Shown here: in pieces, positions 5,001-6,766 of the stretch
How positions within the stretch are numbered: position 1 is the first letter of the stretch
Layout: every line of letters begins with the position of its first letter
Source of the DNA: UBA1764 sp045642565
Lineage (GTDB): Bacteria > Bacillota > Clostridia > Peptostreptococcales > Anaerovoracaceae
Direction of reading: 5' to 3'
NCBI GenBank assembly: GCA_045642565.1
Contig: JAZUJE010000009.1
Span: 1-6,766 of the forward strand
DNA: 6,766 bases
The notes under the pieces: generated by a model
What the model saw: only the letters and a program-made list of their open reading frames with translations
What the model was told of the DNA's origin: nothing
Database searches by the model: none
Position numbers and translations under genes: made by a program

Positions 5001-6766
5001 ACAGCATTAGACAGTCTCGAAGATGTTGAATTCTCAGGTAAAGCAGTAGAACCATCAGTAACAACAGCCGGTGAAACTTGGCTAACTGATGTAGCCAAAC
5101 AGGCTGGGGATGATGATGCAGAATTCGTGTTCTCATATAAGTATTTGGATGATGCAACCTGGAAAGATTTCACAGGAACCCCAATAACAGTTGGCACATA
5201 TAAACTTTTTGCAAAAGTAACTGGTGCTAAAAATTACAATGATAATGTTGTTGAACTTCAAAAGTTCGAGATTACCCCGAAAGAGATAACTCCAGCAATT
5301 GATGATACTAATGTTGAAGATCATGTATGGGATAATACAACCGGTGCTAACGGAACTCCTGCAATAACATTTAGCGATATCCCTAGTGGATATGAACCAT
5401 ATGTAACTGCAACTTGGGCATGGGCGACTTCTGCTGTTGGTGAGCATACACTTGTTGCTTCGAATATTGAATTGGCTGATAATCCGGATACTACCGGAAC
5501 CGATGAAAGTGTTGTAAATCAGAATTACACTCTTTCAGTAAATACTGTTTCTAAAGAAGCCACTAAAGGTATTATCAAAGCAACATATAGCGGAACAGCT
5601 CCAAGTTTAACTCTCAATATTTATTATAAAAATACAGAGCCCTTCTATGTTTGGGCAAGCGATTTTGACTTTGACCTTGAGGAAGGTTTGGAATTACAAA
5701 ATCCTAAAATTGGCGATGGTGAAGCAGAATGGCCTGCTGTCGTTGAGCATACTATAGACCTTGCCGATCGTGGATTTTCAGACGATGGATGGCATGGGCA
5801 GCTTCCTACTATAAGCGATGATGAAATTAAAAAGGGCGCACAAGATGATTATGCATATGTCACAATCACTAGTGATAATTATGAGGACATTAGCCCTGTT
5901 GAGATTCATGTTGTTGCCGTAGATGTTCAATTTGAAGTTGATGGTGACCCGGCTACAGATACTAATGCTTTTAGCAAGGCAGAAAATCCAACTTATGGTG
6001 CTAAATGGTCTGAGATTATCACTAAAGTTGATGGCTATAAAGCAATTGTAGATACAAACTATAACGATGATCAAGATGACTTCGTTTTATATGTTCAAAA
6101 AGAAGGAGATGCATCTCTAATAGCATATGATGGTGACACTATCCCTGGTGCCGGAACATACATTGTAAAGTTAATGTTTGAAGGCAAAATTGACGGCGAG
6201 GATTACAATTCACAAGTAGCAAGTACTACTGTTACAATTGGCAAGGCTACCCCAACACCTGACGACATTTCATATACATTACCAAAGAATGCGAAATATA
6301 ATAAATCGCAACATTCAGCCGATGTTAGTATAGTAACGCAAGGTTTAGGTAGTTTTACTGTTAAATATGCGAAAAAGACTGGAGAAAATACATATGGTGA
6401 TCCAAGCACAACTGCTCCAACAGATGCTGGAACTTATAAGGTAATTGTAAGCATAGCATCGAGCGACAATTATGCCGAAGTTGATTTGGATCTTGACGAC
6501 TTTACAATTGCCAAGGCTACTCCTGAAGTTACAGGGTTAGTGCTTAAAGATGACTGGGTTTTTGACAATGGTAATTATATGTTGGTAAAACCTGCGCCGA
6601 CTGTTACTGAAGGATGTACAATTGAATATTCGCAGTCAAAAGATGGCCCATTTGCAGACGCTACAGTTGCAAAAAATGCAGGCACATACGATGTTTATTA
6701 TAGAGTAACCGGAAATGATAATTATGAAAATATCGAGCCAACAAAGGCTGGGTCTGTAGTAGTAAG
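2052..6766 (+). CDS. Giant secreted MBG/YDG-repeat surface protein with N-terminal cohesin-like domain (3' partial)
   Basis: An uninterrupted frame of 1,571 codons is still open at the window end. Residues 1-25 are a signal peptide (MCKR, hydrophobic core, AFA cleavage site before D26). Residues about 27-201 look like a divergent cohesin-type beta-sandwich: NAGDVIVVTYSI at about 56-67, FQFFVAQPDVL, ILSVAYRIDPEAEGEF, then NIISDENDQPIE and a final TISVTG strand. Residues about 205-323 and 324-456 resemble bacterial Ig-like modules (for example VEWTITPP, APAGDYTVTAS). From about 457 or 550 onward come MBG/YDG-like modules of roughly 90-120 residues with the recurring signature GTYKVxV...NY...FxIxKxxIT. 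The protein is strongly acidic, as expected for an extracellular stalk. No enzyme motif, SLH, sortase signal or dockerin is seen, but the C-terminus is missing. It lies 22 bases after the dockerin gene, in the same operon. Likely a stalk, adhesin or S-layer-associated protein; the role is not known from sequence. Confidence 0.93.
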   Translation, partial: MCKRILSVILVVAMMLGCCNLAAFADSSYDLTVFVSKIEKYDTSTATHSEEISEANAGDVIVVTYSIKNGTSTSINVKGFQFFVAQPDVLTQFIDSEATSSDFKNKCSKILAGDYWNSCTFTASSGACAAYHSDTPPYITMSAEETIDILSVAYRIDPEAEGEFNLDLGINLAKTNIISDENDQPIESVNWSETKTISVTGVAPEIDDAIPVTLEKINDQDPVVIDAEGGVTVTLDGEASVQLQASAKSKNGTVLTDCVEWTITPPESNVNDVALDTGVEIGENDGVIVIGKLAPAGDYTVTASAITDKSTGDSAKTIFHIEHNSVPKTVYLSDGTNKITTFNPEAFSLFVDPAKGAEYTFTVKAEDQFGDELNWSKYTGYEIKNFDGDTVEEDGASNLRSSIEFDGEETFTITYPEGFDPTNVPAEGDGTQVCFEVDPEMDASYCFTFKSTFLTVEWDDYVEAVANKKYGTKNSDLVKAKSDKDWTSVEATAGEDTCTGKITVDSLDDIQIPDPETGEIPVSLTFEVTDGGSFAGTKVSHTVYVPVEPKAITFNLDAEDYEYGATPKIQDLGEESYYILEKDSLCNVLAGHSEGENPQEILDGLCVIKNADGSDVVKNAYGKEDVGDYQITIDAEIADAYKGAYTLNVSPATFKITQGEITSELAGAKQIYYANKSAITLAFEDFTLDPEDYKNDEYAELSENLELVSIAKDGGETWLLIGDDVKSFTLKDATKDTEATVNATFKCKNGNYNDVVVPITITLVDKKDVSGDIEITGNSEFTYDSYISFVYNFKKDATYKPDDGVGTWEITYEGIDGTSYGPKADVPVNVGKYQMICTYEDDVVATDAPYGHIGTQTFNFEIKKRDVEFHWSYKVDGDSMWYVYAMNVPDPAKLVYCGKQYTVKPALDATFATKYKWVELPDLTSGYSATDAGEYTTSEVGNLTGSQAGNFKYADGALKALTWKIWKADLMVTDIKDYVQLNETALDSLEDVEFSGKAVEPSVTTAGETWLTDVAKQAGDDDAEFVFSYKYLDDATWKDFTGTPITVGTYKLFAKVTGAKNYNDNVVELQKFEITPKEITPAIDDTNVEDHVWDNTTGANGTPAITFSDIPSGYEPYVTATWAWATSAVGEHTLVASNIELADNPDTTGTDESVVNQNYTLSVNTVSKEATKGIIKATYSGTAPSLTLNIYYKNTEPFYVWASDFDFDLEEGLELQNPKIGDGEAEWPAVVEHTIDLADRGFSDDGWHGQLPTISDDEIKKGAQDDYAYVTITSDNYEDISPVEIHVVAVDVQFEVDGDPATDTNAFSKAENPTYGAKWSEIITKVDGYKAIVDTNYNDDQDDFVLYVQKEGDASLIAYDGDTIPGAGTYIVKLMFEGKIDGEDYNSQVASTTVTIGKATPTPDDISYTLPKNAKYNKSQHSADVSIVTQGLGSFTVKYAKKTGENTYGDPSTTAPTDAGTYKVIVSIASSDNYAEVDLDLDDFTIAKATPEVTGLVLKDDWVFDNGNYMLVKPAPTVTEGCTIEYSQSKDGPFADATVAKNAGTYDVYYRVTGNDNYENIEPTKAGSVVV
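2735..2742 (+). repeat. G8 homopolymer inside the giant gene
   Basis: Eight consecutive G bases encode part of AEGGVTV (about residues 227-233) in the first Ig-like module, in a gene that is otherwise AT-rich. The frame is open on both sides in the sequence as given. Such tracts are prone to slippage during replication and also to sequencing error. Confidence 0.9.
3699..6766 (+). repeat. Array of about ten MBG/YDG-like protein modules
   Basis: Module starts, judged from the recurring end strand (F-x-I-x-K/P), fall near residues 550, 658, 769, 867, 968, 1077, 1173, 1292, 1398 and 1488 of the giant protein, giving lengths of about 90 to 119 residues. Shared signs are a Y-G/Y-N/Y-S turn near the start, a central VGxY or AGTY strand, and a [KDNG]NY turn before the last strand (KNYND, DNYAE, DNYEN, DNYED, GNYND). 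Modules are mostly divergent at the DNA level, so this is an old repeat array rather than a recent tandem expansion. Boundaries are by eye and could shift by ten residues. Confidence 0.65.
6235..6524 (+). repeat. 270-base periodic module boundary (KATP motif)
   Basis: ACAATTGGCAAGGCTACCCC at 6235-6254 and ACAATTGCCAAGGCTACTCC at 6505-6524 match at 18 of 20 bases exactly 270 bases (90 codons) apart. They encode TIGKATP and TIAKATP, the joint between adjacent MBG-like modules. The next joint would be expected at about 6775, just past the window, and the final visible codons (GSVVV) fit the strand that precedes it. Confidence 0.75.

Noticed and set aside
2052..6766. CRISPR array, tRNA, rRNA or mobile element
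   Set aside because: No short regularly spaced identical repeats, cloverleaf-type sequence, rRNA motif, terminal inverted repeat or transposase-like protein was seen anywhere in the window; the repeats present are protein-coding modules.

Overview
The window looks like a cell-surface locus from a low-to-moderate-GC, Gram-positive anaerobe, most likely a member of the Clostridia (a gut, rumen or digester Oscillospiraceae/Ruminococcaceae-like lineage is my best guess). This rests on the protein families present: a cohesin fused to three S-layer homology (SLH) domains, a dockerin protein, and a giant protein built of MBG/YDG-like beta modules. It also fits the AT-rich codon use, the AGGAG-type ribosome binding sites and the TTGCTA-17-TATAAT promoter. 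The species cannot be named from the sequence.

Layout: positions 1-142 hold a sigma-A type promoter (28-56) and a short leader with a strong stem-loop (66-104) that starts almost at the predicted 5' end of the transcript. Three tightly packed genes follow on the + strand, with gaps of 15 and 22 bases and no visible terminator between them. (1) 143-1309 encodes a secreted 388-residue protein: signal peptide, one cohesin, a Thr/Pro/Glu repeat linker and three C-terminal SLH domains. (2) 1325-2029 encodes a secreted 234-residue protein: signal peptide, one beta-sandwich-like module and a C-terminal dockerin, with no enzyme domain. (3) 2052 to the window end encodes a giant secreted protein, at least 1,571 residues and still open at the edge. 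It has a signal peptide, a divergent cohesin-like domain, Ig-like modules and then about ten MBG/YDG-like modules of roughly 90-120 residues.

How they may work together (inference): the SLH domains of protein 1 would dock non-covalently to the cell-wall polysaccharide and present its cohesin outward. The dockerin of protein 2 could bind that cohesin, or the cohesin-like domain of protein 3, or link the two in turn. Protein 3 would form a long stalk or adhesin at the surface. No catalytic, carbohydrate-active or peptidase domain is visible, so this looks like a non-catalytic cohesin/dockerin surface assembly rather than a classical cellulosome. What the unseen C-terminus of protein 3 carries (dockerin, SLH, sortase signal or enzyme) is the main unknown.
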